Of a stretch of DNA of 64,000 bases, positions 9,616 to 21,453 are shown piece after piece. The position numbers and the translations under genes are program-made. The stretch lies in the NCBI GenBank assembly GCA_002900995.3, contig CM035304.1, positions 5,968,134 through 6,032,133 of the forward strand, given 5' to 3'. Position 1 is the first letter of the stretch. Each line of letters starts with the position of its first letter. Source of the stretch: Ganoderma boninense. Lineage: Eukaryota; Basidiomycota; Agaricomycetes; Polyporales; Polyporaceae. The notes under the pieces are model-generated. The model saw only the letters and a program-made list of their open reading frames with translations. It was not told where the DNA came from and ran no database searches.

Positions 9616-11389
9616 TCAATTGTAGTACTTGACCACCACACCGCTCACGATCTGCTCCTCCACCCCATTCTCCTTCCGCTCTACCTCCGAGTTCCCGTAC
9701 AGCCGCCCCCGCATGGAGCTGTACGTCTGCATAGTAGGCGCATCTTCGTCCCTGCATTTCCTTGTTATGCCGACCCGCTGCAGAACAGGGCTCTCCACGC
9801 ACGGCACAAGCCGCGTGTCGCCGTCTGCGGATCCAAAGTAGATGAGGCCGAGGCGCGTGTGCCCCCGCTGGTCGGCTGGAGGCTGGAAGACGCGGTGGAT
9901 GGTCGCCTTATAGAAGCCCCCGGAGATCATCTCCATCGCATCTCCAGCATTCACGATCTGCGATGCGAGTGCAGTGCGATGCATATCGGTAAGGTGCTCC
10001 ATGCACATTGCAACCCAGGCACGGCTCTGGCTGAGGTACTTACGATGCTGTTCGGGACGTGCTTCACGTAACGCCACTCCCCGTCGGGCGACATGAGCTG
10101 CAGGCCCACAACGGGCTGGCTCCAGAGGAGCGAGATTGTGCCGCTGTCGGTGTGGCCCTTCAACCAGACGTTGCTCGTCTTCGCCTCATCTTCATCCGTA
10201 CGTGGATAGCTGGTACACGCAAACGGTCGGTCAAATCGGCGGAGCGGCGCTGCGAGGTGCGTTCGGGTCTGCTCACTACTTTGCGAAACGCACTGAACGA
10301 GGGGAATGCAGGTTAGCAATAAACGATGCAGATATTATCGCCGACTGGTGTGGCATGCGCGTACGCACAGTACGTCATGCCCTCAGCGTCGAAGCGGTGG
10401 CGGGCCACAAACGTCTCTTCTGGCAGCTCGAGCCCCAACGCAAGCAACCTAAAAAGGCACGTAAGGCATCTGCCAACTGCGCCACCGTGCTCCGAACGCT
10501 GACATCAATATCTGGTGAAGCACGTTGAAGTGGTTGTGCACCATGAACGTGCGGATCTCCGTGAGGAACGGCTGCAGCGCCGTGGGATGTTGCTGCTCGA
10601 ACGCCGGCCGGACCACTGTACATGTGCAAGCAAACGTCAACACTGCGCGAGTCACTGAACCCCTCCCCCCCGGGCCCTGCCCCTGCCCCAACCACGCAGC
10701 ATGGCAGTGGCTTATACTGCAGGTTGACGTACCCGCGTAGTGCTGGATCTGGTCCCGCACGCCGTTCTCGAACTGCTGCAAATGCAAACATGCGTCGGCC
10801 TCAGCGTGCCGGCGGGGAGGCAAGCTGAGCAAGCATCGGCACCCAGTATCCGCGGGGCTTGTACCCCCTCCACTCGCCGCGCTCCTTCGTCTTCGACACG
10901 AACTGCGCCTGCTCGGCCTCGGGCACGGCGGAGAAGGGCACGTCCGCGATGTCGACCATGCGGTCGTTCTGTATATATGTATGTAGGCAGTGGTCGAAAT
11001 CCCGTCCGGGCATAACTGGTGAGCCCGCACACCGCCACAAGCACATGCGGACGGTGCTCGAGATCGCAGCTACTCACCTGGGCTTGGGCCATGCCGTGGT
11101 TCACGAGGCACATGAAGCCGTGCGTGTGCATCGCGTCGCGCACTTGGGGCGCGAGCGCCGCGCGGCCTTCGGGCGCGTGCGCGTGCGCGAAGTCGATGAC
11201 GGGCACGGCCGCGTACTGGACTGTCCGGGTCCGAGTCGGCCGACGTCCAGCGATAATCGGACAGCGATCAGTTGGGCTTTCGCGCCGCGGGCATGGCGCC
11301 GACAGAGAGGACGGAGTCTGCTCACTTTCTTCCTTCGTCTCGGGGGCGCGCTCGTAGTGGGCCACTGTCGGGACGGTCTGGGCAGGCAT
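9616..11389 (-). CDS. 2OG-Fe(II) oxygenase 3
   Basis: 363 residues from exons (minus strand) 11326-11389, 11078-11220, 10843-10968, 10733-10775, 10504-10615, 10369-10448, 10277-10292 (microexon), 10044-10209, 9616-9957. Iron ligands are H214 and D216 (GHTDSGT) and H271 (HRVFQPP); R285 sits in RLG where classic family members have R-x-S. The N-terminal segment has PVIDFAHAHAPEGRAAL and GFMCLVNHG. The start ATG opens MPAQTVPTVAHYE, shared with paralogues. The exon 5 donor is GTCAGC, shifted in sequence but not in exon length (112). It lies in tandem with oxygenases 2 and 4, which points to origin by unequal crossing-over. Confidence 0.93.
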
Positions 11390-11978
11390 GGCGGTGGTAG
11401 GGGCGACCGGTGGGCGGTGACCGGCGAGAGGCAGTACTAGTGGCTTCAGGCTCGAGGGCTGGACGTATATATACGAGGTCTAGAGAGAGCTTTGGAAGGC
11501 GTATACGCGGATTGACTCGGAGATGCCTCGTTGCGTTACGTTTTGGAAGGTCAGGCTCTGTGCTCGCTCGGCCGTCGTACTCACATGGGTGCTCGGATGA
11601 GGATTTAGGGAGGTGACGTTCATCGCAAACTCACATGTTGTGGCTTCCCTTGCTCCCTCCGAGGGAGCTGAGTCATCTCTTTCAGCTTGGAGCTGCAACT
11701 GCCTACCTCGCCCGAACGTAGTAGGCCTTGGCGGTCAACTGACACGCTCGACTCTCTGGCACGTTTCTCAAGAATAATGCGAGTCACTCGCTGGCTCTAA
11801 GCAGGGTTCATATCCGCGTATTGGCCGCGCGACATATCCGCCAGCGTACCAGTAGTCAGTGTATGTTGCATGTCGTGTCTGTGTTGCATGAGCGCGGTAC
11901 GTAGCAGAACTACATTCAGCCCCCACCCCTCGAGGAGGTCGAGCCGACAGAAACTCCCAGCCCCCCCCCCCCCATCGA
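11390..11978. other. Intergenic with poly-C run
   Basis: Spacer between oxygenases 3 and 4. A run of about 13-14 C residues ends near 11973, just past the stop codon of oxygenase 4. Nothing else is supported here. Confidence 0.5.
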
Positions 11979-13643
11979 TCAATTGTAATGCTTCACCAGC
12001 ACCCCGCTGACGATCTGCTCGTCGACGCCACCCGCCTTCCGCTCCACCTCCGAGTTCCCGTACATGCTCGCGCGCATCGAGCTGTACATCTGCATCGTCG
12101 GCGCGTCCGCGTCCGCGACCTTCCGCGCGATGCCGACCCTTTGCAGGACGGGGCTCTCCGCGCACGGCAGGAGGCGCACATCGGCGTCCGCGTATGCGAA
12201 ATAGAGGAGCCCGAGGCGCGTGCGCCCGCGCTGGTCGGGGGGCGGCTGGACGACGCGGTGGATCGTCGCCTTGTAGAAGCCCCCGGAGAACATCTCCATC
12301 GCGTCGCCCGCGTTCACGATCTGGACCGGAGAGGAGACGACGCGCCCTATGTCAGTGCAGGAGCCTCACAAGTTCCGCGTGCAAGCTGGAGGGGTGGAGT
12401 GCTACGCACTATGCTGTTCGGAACATGCTTGACGTAGCGCCACTGCCCGTCGGGCGACATGATCTGCAGAGCGACGACGGGCTGGCTCCACAGGAGCGAG
12501 ATCGTGCCGCTGTCGGTGTGGCCCTTCATCCAGACGTTCTTGGTCTTGACCTCGTCGTCGTCTGTACGCGGATAGCTGGCAAATCATAATCGTCAACTCT
12601 CTGATGCACACTGTCGTTGTTGAGGCACGTCAACGTTCACTCACTATTTGGCGAAACGCACTGGCGAGAGAACGGATCAGCATGATCGACATGGCCTCAG
12701 GCTTCCCACTGCCAGCAGGGTGCTTACAGAATGTCAGGCCCTCGACATCGAAGTGGTGGCGTTCGACGAACGTCTCTTCGGGCAGCTCGAGGCCCACAGC
12801 AAGCAGCCTATGTGCGTGTAAGCCATCCCCACATCCGATCGTCAACGTGTACCGGTAACGCTTACCGCAAGATCTGATGAAGGACGTTGAAATGGTTGTG
12901 TTCTATGAACGCGTAGATCTCGGGGAGGAACGGCTGCAGCGCCTTGGGGTGCTGCTGCTCGAATGCCGGCCTGACCGCTGTGCCAGCAAATTTATATACT
13001 CATGTCAGCAAGCTGGCCCTCCATGCTGCGGCATGAATGATGCGTAGGAGAACGTACTCGCATAGTGCTGGATCTGGTCGCGCACGCCATTGTCTACATG
13101 CTGGAAAGGTATGTGCGTTTAGAGCTCGTGCCCAGTGGGGCTTGTGCTTGTGTGGCCTGAAGTGGACACTCGTACCCAGTATTGGCGGGGCTTGTACCCC
13201 TTCCACTCGCCGAGCTCCTTCGTCTTCGATACGAACTGCGCCTGTTCTTCCTCGGGAACTTCAGTGAAGGGGACGTTCGCGATGTCGACCATGCGATCGT
13301 TCTTCATAATGTGAGATGAGCACCGCCAGCCCTCGCCAAAGATGGATACACAAGCTGACCTGAGTCTGTGTCAGGCCGTGGTTCACAAGACACATGAAGC
13401 CGTATGTGCGCATCGCGTCCCGCACTTGCGGCGCGAGCGCAGCCCTTCCCTCGGGCGTGCTCGCTTGTGCGAAGTCGATGATTGGCACGGCGGCGTATTC
13501 GACTATTCGACAACATATTGGAACAGGTTACGATCAGTGTCTCATAATACATAAGCGGCTTTAAGGAGGCATCGCTCACTTTCTTCCTTGGTACTGGGGG
13601 CAGGATCGTAATGGGCAACCGGAGGGATCGTCACGGCAGGCAT
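11979..13643 (-). CDS. 2OG-Fe(II) oxygenase 4
   Basis: 363 residues; exons (minus strand) 13580-13643, 13360-13502, 13176-13301, 13058-13100, 12866-12977, 12728-12807, 12645-12660 (microexon), 12410-12575, 11979-12320. It is the closest match to oxygenase 3 in length and exon plan: every exon has the same length in the two genes. H214, D216 and H271 are present, with RTRLG after the distal histidine. The last exon is very GC-rich and therefore produces long false frames on the other strand. Likely a soluble oxidase or hydroxylase of small molecules; no neighbouring biosynthetic enzyme suggests a pathway. Confidence 0.93.
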
Positions 13644-14898
13644 CGTGGTGGGGATCCGGACGAAGGGGAATGCGACGATGCGACCTGCGTATTCTGGCCG
13701 TTACACACCATATAAACGGGTCGGCTTCTCACGAGGAGTGGGAACAGCTTCGATTCCGATAGCGAGCCCTCGATACCGTCGAATCATGGGTACGTGTCTG
13801 GTCACGCTTTCGAAGGTTTGGTGGTCGGGGTGCCGTCTTGAATCTGCAGAAGGGTTTCAGTACGTCGCGTTTCCTAATATATGGGGGTCTCCCCCTACCC
13901 TTGACGTCGAGAGGAAATATCTGAGGCCCGATGACTCAACGAGTACGACGGACTGGGTGGCTGGAAAGTCCTTCTACGTACCCATAATCTCCTGACTATC
14001 TTCATTTCCAGATGCATTGGCCGAGGAACGACTCACATGTGCCATTACTAATGCATCAGGCTGAGCGGGCCACCGACGCTCGCCCAACGGGCACCTAGCA
14101 TGGCGAGTTTCAACCCATGGAAATAAACCAGTCATACCCTGCTCCCAGAACCGGAGCTCTTTGCACCACTATTCGGACGAGTGCATTTAACCTACCTCTT
14201 GTAGCTTGCTAGACCCGAGATGGTAAGTATTCGGCCCTATGGACTTGTCGACGACCTGAGAATTTCATGGAACGCATAGCACATAATTCTCCGGCGTGGA
14301 TTGGAAGAAAGTACGCATGAAGCAGTGGAGAGGAAACAGTCGACAGGAAAGAACGAAGGAAAAGGTGGCGCAAGCTCAGATAAAGGCGCCGGCCGGATGG
14401 AGTCGGTCCGGGTGTGGGTGACCGAGTCCCCGCGTAATAAGTACGTATGCTCGAGCTCTCTTCCCTCTGCTCCTCCTCGCACATCGGACCTGTGGAGTAC
14501 GATGCCCCTCATTATCTCGTCTTTGTATTCTTTGATGCGTTTGTGATCGCCTGCAAGTATCTCTGTTCGACCAGTCACGATGGCAGTCTTCAAGTGGCTC
14601 CCAACTTATCCCGAACGATGTCGAGGTGTATACGTGGCATCAAGCAGCGGGTCCGCATATAGTCGGACTATTCACAATTCAGCGATGTGTTGGTGTATGT
14701 CGTATGCATGACCCGTGGCAGAACACCCCTCGTTTAGTAGCTCCCAAGGTGCGTCATCCCACTCGTCCTCTATCGCTGGCTCATCATGACCCTCCATAGA
14801 GTTGTGTGGATACACCATGGGCAACGGCAGTACAGTTACATTTACAATTGTCAAAACTTCGGAGCTCTCTGGTACGACCGTCCATCCCAATCTTGCGC
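13644..14898. other. Intergenic, no gene recognised
   Basis: 1.25 kb between oxygenases 4 and 5. Two overlapping minus-strand frames (about 14209-14593, up to 118 codons) have no motif I recognise and no paralogue in the window. Confidence 0.45.
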
Positions 14899-16524
14899 TC
14901 AGTTGAAATACTTGAGCACCGTCCCGTTCAAAACCAGCTCCTCGTCCCCGTTCTCCTTCCTCTCCGTCCCCGAACTCCCATACGCCCTCGCGCGTAGCGA
15001 CCTCCACTCTTTCATCGTCGGCGCGTGTTCGTCGGCGCACTTCCCCGCAATCCCGACGCGCTGAAGGACGGGACTCTCGTTGCACAACGCCAGGCGCACG
15101 TCGTCGTCCGCATACGCGAAGTAGACCAGCAACAGGCGCGTACAGCCTCGCTGGTCCGGAGGGGGCTGGAAGACGCGGTGGATGTTGGCCTTGTAATAGC
15201 CCCCCGAGAGCAGTTCCATTGCGGAGCCCGCGTTTACGAGCTTGATAATACATTGTTGCTAAGCTGTATAGGATGCGACAGCAAGAAGGAACTTACGATG
15301 CTGTTCGGGATGTACTTGACGTAGTGCCACTTCCCATCGGGACCCATGATCTGCAGGGCGACGACGGGCTGGTTCCACAGCAGCGTTATGGTAGTGCTGT
15401 CCGTATGACCCTTCATCCACACATTCTTCGTCTTCGCTTCTTCCTCGGCTGTGCGCGGAAAGCTATACGTATGACGCACGTTTGGTCAGTGGGTGCACCA
15501 GACCTAAGACCTATGTGGTACGTTGTCTCCCGACTTACTACTTCGAAAAGCAGACTCAAGCCACCGCATGTGAATGTCAGCAGGACGTATTTCATAAACA
15601 AGCAGCAGGAATACGCACGGTACGTCATCCCCTCCGCCTCGAATTTGTGCTGCTTGACAAACGTCTCCTCCGGGAGCTCCAGGCCGAGTGCGAGGAGTCT
15701 GCATTGGTGTAATTATCATACATCCACATCAGTGGTCACGATGATTAATGCTGACCTTAAGATGGGGTACAGAACGTTGAACTGGTTGTGCTCCATGAAA
15801 GCGTGGATCTCGGGAACGTATGGCTGCACCGCCGCCGGGTGCTCCTGCTCGAGCCCGGGGCGGACCACTGTCCAGCCGCCAGCCAATCGACGTCAGCTTC
15901 GTACCCCAGTGCCACGGCTCGTGCTTTCAAAATTTCAACACTCGCCTCCATACCGGTGAATCTGGTCGCGCACGCCGTTTTCAATGTGCTATAGGCTACG
16001 TTAAGTATCCGTGTTTTCGGACATGGGTGACCGCAGTGAGGGTGCACTGTACCCAATATTGGCGGGGCTTGTACCCCCTGTAGTTGCCGTCCTCCTTCGT
16101 GTTCGACTGGAACTTCGTCTGCTCGTCCGCCGGCACCGCCGAGAACGGGACGTCCGCGACGTCGACCATGCGGTCGTTCTGCGCCCGCTCGAAGGAGTGA
16201 GTACTTTGTTCGTGTCCGTGGACACATGCATGGTCCGAGTCGCTGACCTGGGCTTGCGTCAAGCCGTGATTGACGACACACATGAATCCGCAGGTGCGCA
16301 TCGCGTCGCGCACTTGGGGCACGAGCGCAGCGCGCCCCTCCGCCGTGTGGACCTTGGAGAAGTCGATGACGGGCACGGCGGCGTATTCAACTTGTCCCGC
16401 GGTAAGTACAGTATGCCCTCAGCATCTGAGAAAGGTCTTGATTCGTTTGCTTACTTTCTTCGCTCGTCTCTGGGGCTGGCTCGTAGTGGGCCACAGGAGG
16501 GATGGTCTGAGTCGGTGCAGGCAT
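14899..16524 (-). CDS. 2OG-Fe(II) oxygenase 5
   Basis: 365 residues; exons (minus strand) 16455-16524, 16248-16390, 16053-16178, 15946-15988, 15756-15867, 15619-15698, 15539-15554 (microexon), 15297-15462, 14899-15240. Iron ligands H216, D218 (GHTDSTT) and H273 (HRVFQPP) are kept. After the presumed 2OG ligand R287 the usual small residue is replaced by leucine (TRLLL). The intron after the 43-base exon 4 starts GCGAGT, so it is a GC-AG intron; the exon length shared by all paralogues fixes this junction. The protein ends KYFN instead of KHYN. It is more divergent than copies 2-4, so its substrate may differ. Confidence 0.9.
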
Positions 16525-17038
16525 GGTGGCGATAGCGACAAGGGAGAGGATGCGATTAGGGTTGGGGAGACTGATATAGGTGCAATGGGCTCAAGAGCCG
16601 TGACAGACAGGTTCGCACGAGAAGTCAGCATGGTCGTGGTGTGGTGTTGGGCTCGATTCGCTGGCTGGGCTGCCGTATCGCTCGCCGTGCAGGCTTCGGA
16701 TAAGGACTCAACGCACATCGGTGAGTACACGCTTCAGTGCGCGTACATACCCACTCAACTTGAGAGCTGATGGCTCCTTCGACGGCGCGCCCTGTCAGTA
16801 CACACGAAACGGGACAGCGTAGGGCACGTGGGATCCAGTTGGCCCACCGGGAGGAAGTTAGGCGACATGGTGAACGGTGGTCTTCGGAGAGCCTCTCCTT
16901 TGCGGCTCCCGAGTCTCCCAAGTTTTAGTTTTTGTACTATAGCCAAGACGAATGGCGTTGGGAGGCCAAGAGGTACATATCGGATATGACAAAAAAAAAA
17001 CAAATCCTAGCTGACAGCGCACTGGCAGTTTCACCTAT
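16525..17038. other. Intergenic, no gene recognised
   Basis: Spacer between oxygenase 5 and the HET gene remnant. A short A run lies at 16989-16998. No supported gene. Confidence 0.5.
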
Positions 17039-19253
17039 TCAAAAGTCACAAGGCAACGTCCACCAAGACGGCGCAGTCCCTGTTCGCAAGTCACCGACAC
17101 CGTCAGTTGGGTTAGTGCCTCCTCCCTGCACCCCTATTTCAAGCGGCTCTACTCTCGCTTGTACGACGTCCTCGGCCCCCTCAGGCTCCTGTTTCTTTTT
17201 CTTGGACTTCTTGGACTTCCTCGGCCGTTTGGATGAGGGGAAGCTAATCGACTCGGAATGGCTTCCGATGGAAGACGACTCGGCGCAGATCTCGACCTGC
17301 GGGACGTAATGGTCTGGGGACGCAAGGTGCAGCTCGAGGGCGACTCTGAGTGTCTTACACCCTGCGATAGCAACTACCACTCGCTCTTCCAAAACCTGCG
17401 CCCACGGGTACGAGTCGGTCCACTTCATGGTGCCCACGAGCTCCCAGCAATCCGGCCGCTTGTGAGGTCTCCCAGGTCCCGCGAGCCTCACGTAGGCCTC
17501 GAGAGACAGCTGCACCCCGTCGCTGTCGAGCGTGTGCTGGAACTCGACGATGACGCTGTGTGATTTGTCGGAGTGGAGAAACGTGAGCCATTGGCCGGTT
17601 GGCTGGTGGGCCGTGTCCGTGTCCGTGTCCGCGCCGTCAAGCCTCAGAGTCGGCGTGTAACCTTGAGATGAGAGGGCGCGGCGAGTCTTCTTCGGCAGGG
17701 CCAGACGGAATCGCTCGTGCGTTTTGCAGAAGGCGACCACGCGGGGGGCGTCGACGCGGTTTCGGTAGGGTATGTGCACTGTTTTCAAGTCGATAGGCTC
17801 CGCGATGCACTGTGGGTGAACGGGGAGGAGATCAGGAGAATCGGCGACGAAGGGAGAGGGAAGATCGAAGGGAAGCGGGACTTGCCCACAGTACAGGAAT
17901 GGAACACCGAACCTGGAGGTGGGTATGTAGCATACCCGTCCGAGGAGATGTCCTGGAAGAGCGCTATGTTCGCATCCGAGCACAACTAGGTACCATTCCG
18001 GTAGAGGACGGTCTGCACGTAGGTAGAGCGAGAGTGGTATCACGGGGAGCTGTGTCCGGATACCGTGCGGAGTGAAGTAGTAGGAAGGAGTGGGGACATC
18101 AAGACCGTCGCTGGGTGACTTCGTGATAAGGAACTGCCTCGATCTTACCGCAACTGCGGAATAGGTCAGGAGATGGCGCGAGGAGGGATTCACATGCGTT
18201 GGTGTCTTTTCTATCATAAAGATGAGGATTAGAACGAAAAGGGTCAGAGCGCCGCTCTATCTCGCCTCTCAGGGAGTGGAATAACAGGGAAGAGTTGTTC
18301 CAGGACCATGCGAAAAGGCTCTGGTCCGGGATACGCCGCATGATCTCCTCCTGCAGTCTCCAGAAAGCGTGCTCGCCCTCACCGTAGAGAAGGGGCATGT
18401 TGATGTCGAAGAATCCCAGCAGCGAGTACGCCCTGTCTTCGACTCTCGTGGTCTGTCGTCTCGAAGCCCACGAAAAACGCTGGGCGACGCTGAACTCGTT
18501 GAGTGGCTCCAAGCGGAGTAGGGCGGTATAGTGGATGCTGGTGATGGTCGAGACCAAGGTGCCAAGGCTCCGTTTCGATCCAATGGAGGTCCAGTCCTTG
18601 GCAAGGAACTCTACGTGCGCCGGAGCGATGAGCTCCTGGAGTGTCCACCCTCGCGTGAACCAGCGGCTGCACCGGAATGTGGATTTCGTCACATGAGGGT
18701 CTTCATCCGGTGTGACGTCTGCGAGGTATGCGTAGCACACCTCCGCATGGGTGTACCATTGGTACATAGAGTTGATGGCCTCCGAAAGCTCCGTGCTACT
18801 CGTTTTGTCGATACAACACGAGTCAATCCAGATATACCGATATCCATTGGCTCGTGCAAACGCACAGGCATCCCGTATCTTGGGAGAGAGCTCATGGTCA
18901 TCCCAGATAGGACTGAGTGGCGCTTCGGCTAAGGAAGCATGGGGGAGGGGATCGGAGTATGAAACGCCTGACGACTGCGGAGGAGAAGACGGGTGCGGCG
19001 GCGGTCCATCTCTGCCGAGGAGCTTGGAGAAAAGAGACCGGGAGTGAGTGGTGCCAGAATCATAAGGCTCCCTCTGCGGCGGAGGACAGTGCCTTGTCAC
19101 GGTGGTATAACGGCGCTGGATTTCCTTGACGTCCTGATACGTCTGCTCTCCTTTTGTCGTGTCCCAGGCGTGTGACAAGATGGAATATCGAGTTGTCCAG
19201 TCGATAGGATCCTTCTCAACAAACTTTGCGGTCACAGTATCCAGCAGGCGCAT
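17039..19253 (-). pseudogene. HET-domain gene 1, frameshifted
   Basis: Frame 1 (18099-19253, 384 residues) starts MRLLDT and holds a complete HET domain: YSILSHAWD, then GYRYIWIDSCCIDK, AINSMYQWY, YAYLADV and RGWTLQELIAP, followed by the HET-adjacent SLLGFFDINMPLLYGEGE. It stops at 18099 just after HEVTQ. The C-terminal domain continues in another frame (17039 to about 18130) with HGIRTQLPVIPL and GHLLGRVCYI, ending in a Lys-rich tail (KRPRKSKKSKKKKQ). HET genes 2-4 have both parts in one frame. Here the stretch between ACC-CAG and CTT is 7 bases, against 18 in HET 3 and HET 4, a net loss of 11. I found no GT-AG pair that restores the frame. A truncated HET-only protein could still be made. 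Confidence 0.8.
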
Positions 19254-19676
19254 TGGTTATGTCGTCGCCAGCCTTCAGAGTCCAGAATGCTCGTCAGCAT
19301 CGCGTCGCTAATATATGTCGCTACTCTGACCTGTATTAGCGGAGAACAACTTGCATAAGATAAAAACCAAGGGAAAAGGCAGTTAAATGTGATTTATGGG
19401 AGACTAGGACTATGAGGGGGTGGGAGACAGAGAGTACAACTTTCGCCGAAGGGCGGGCGTTTGAAGCGGTTTTCGGGGGCCATGGAGACAGATATCGTTA
19501 AGCGCTTGTACAGCCTCTGGCCCAGCCTCGGCGCTCAGCCAATCTCAACGACAATCGTCGCAGCCGAACGGAAACCTCGAGGGAGGGAGACCTTCCAACG
19601 CTCGTTGATCACCGGCACCCGTGAGTACAGGACATTTTCATGACAAATATGTGTTTTGAAGTACCTTTCCAGATAG
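19254..19676 (+). promoter_or_regulatory. Divergent promoter HET 1 / BTB 2 with 5'-UTR intron
   Basis: 423 bases between the start of HET gene 1 (minus) and BTB gene 2 (plus). A likely 5'-UTR intron of BTB 2 spans 19621-19672 (gtgagtac to ttccag), four bases before the ATG. Confidence 0.5.
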
Positions 19677-20791
19677 ATGAACTCCGACGCTGTTCTCGAA
19701 CGACATCCGGACTTGTACTTCCAGGATGGCGACATTGTCCTTGCTGTGAAGAAAACCAGTACCCCCGGATCCGCCGAAGAGCCCACGAAGTATATCCTCT
19801 TCCGGGTACATAAGTTCCTGCTCAAGCACCATTCTGCCACCTTTACCAACTTCTTCGCTGACGCCAATGCCACTCCTACCGAGGTGTACGATGGGGTGCC
19901 ACTTGCCGAGATGCACGGAGACCAGGCGGATGATTTCGCATTGCTCCTCAATTACCTGTATAACCCCTCGTGAGTCCGTCGTCTGGCCATATACGAGATC
20001 TCTTGCCGATCAGTATGTTGCCCAGGTCGTTGGTTTCCAAGCGAAACGATCCCAACACCCCTCTCACCATCAGCGGCGCCGTCAGATTAGCCGATAAGTA
20101 TCTAATCGAGCCGTTGCACCGATGTCTCGTGCAACAGGTCACCCAGGACTGGCCAGTGACGCTCGATGAGTACGATGTCAAGCAAGGAGAGATCGACAGC
20201 CTCCGCGAAGTAGCCGTAAACAACCACGCCTTCAAATACACCCCGGCTGGCCCTTACGGCGGGCGCATAACCGACGTCATCCCCGAGCCGGCCTCTGCCA
20301 TCCTCTTCGCGCAGGAGTTCGGATGCCCACAAATCCTCCCCGCAGCCTTCTACCGGCTCGCCCTCATCCACGTCTCATCTGGCTGGCAGAGTTCCTTTCG
20401 GCACGAGCTAGTCGCCCGGTGGTCGATCCTCGACAAGGACAGCCTCCTCAAGTGTATGCACGGATCACAGGCGCTCGCGCAGTACCGCCCCACGATTTCA
20501 GACTTTATGGCCGATATCTGTTATGAAGAGGTCTGTATGGACGAAGAGTCGCCGTGCTACGAGTTCATCACGGAGCTCTTCGCCGTCGTTTTCAACCAAC
20601 GACACCCAACGACCCGCCCGGATCCCCTTCGCTCTCTCACCAGGTGCTTGGAATTCTCCACGATGCCCGAGCTGTCGAAGGAGCATTTCCCAGATGGCCT
20701 CTGCGCCGAATGCGAGGAAACGCTCTACCAGGAGCTCATCAATGAGCGCAAGAAGGTCTGGACACTGTTGCCGCGGTGGTTTAAGCTCTGA
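19677..20791 (+). CDS. BTB/POZ domain protein 2
   Basis: 352 residues from exons 19677-19969 and 20026-20791. BTB fold in residues 1-98: ERHPDLYFQDGD, FRVHKFLLKHHSATFTNFF, EMHGD, LLNYLYNPS. The C-terminal family region has RLADKYLIEPLHRCLV, PEPASAILFAQEFGCPQIL, LPAAFYRLALI, the ELSKEHFPDGLCAEC motif and the WTLLPRWFKL end. Exon 1 has exactly the same length (293) as in BTB 1. The first cysteine pair is less regular (ICYEEVC). Closest relative in the window is BTB 3, which lies 660 bases downstream in the same direction, so the pair is a tandem duplication. Confidence 0.9.
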
Positions 20792-21453
20792 TGGTCCGAC
20801 GTCGTGGTGAGTCGATCGCTTTGGGTAGTCTACCGTGTGTTTGTTTTTACATTGACCTTATTTTAATTTGTGGTACGCAGCTACAGCCTATGGTTATTTC
20901 ACGCTTTTTGGCCTCTCCGAGGGGCTGCTCAGGCTGCCAATCACTCCGGATCCATAGGCAGATCCACCCGCGTCCTCCCATCCGAATGAGGACGCCTTTC
21001 TTGATTAGCTCCTATCACTTATAGAGGGACTCAGTTCCTTGTACTTATCAGCTATATACTAGTATATCTTCCACGGCTTAAAGTTGCTACAACCTCGCTT
21101 CGTCACGGTATGGCGTCGGCTGCAAAATCTCTCGACTCGTTGTTAGTCTTGCCTCGTGACCCAGTCGTAGTTGTAGTTGTTAAACACTAGAACACTTGTA
21201 CGCAATGATACCACTCCATTGGGCACTGTTCGACCCAGTAAAATCCTTCTGGGTCGTCAATTCTTCAGTCCTCACGCTATAGGGCAAAAAGGCGTTTTGA
21301 GGGGTTTCCGGGGTCCTGCTTTCCGGATCATCATAAGCGCCTTTCCCGCAGCAGGTGGTCAAAAACAGACCACCACGACCTTCCGCCGTAAGTCCGCCAT
21401 ACGGTGTATATATGCGCGCGTAAACCATTCATTTAACTTTTTCTTACCTCCAG
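20792..21453 (+). promoter_or_regulatory. Intergenic with 5'-UTR intron of BTB 3
   Basis: The spacer between BTB 2 and BTB 3. A likely 5'-UTR intron at 21388-21453 begins gtaagtcc and ends acctccag, immediately followed by the start codon. No other feature seen. Confidence 0.5.

Noticed and set aside
18082..18165. Intron in HET 1 (GTAAGA to CACCCAG) that would remove the stop region
   Set aside because: The donor and acceptor phases do not fit: joining leaves the C-terminal domain one base out of frame.
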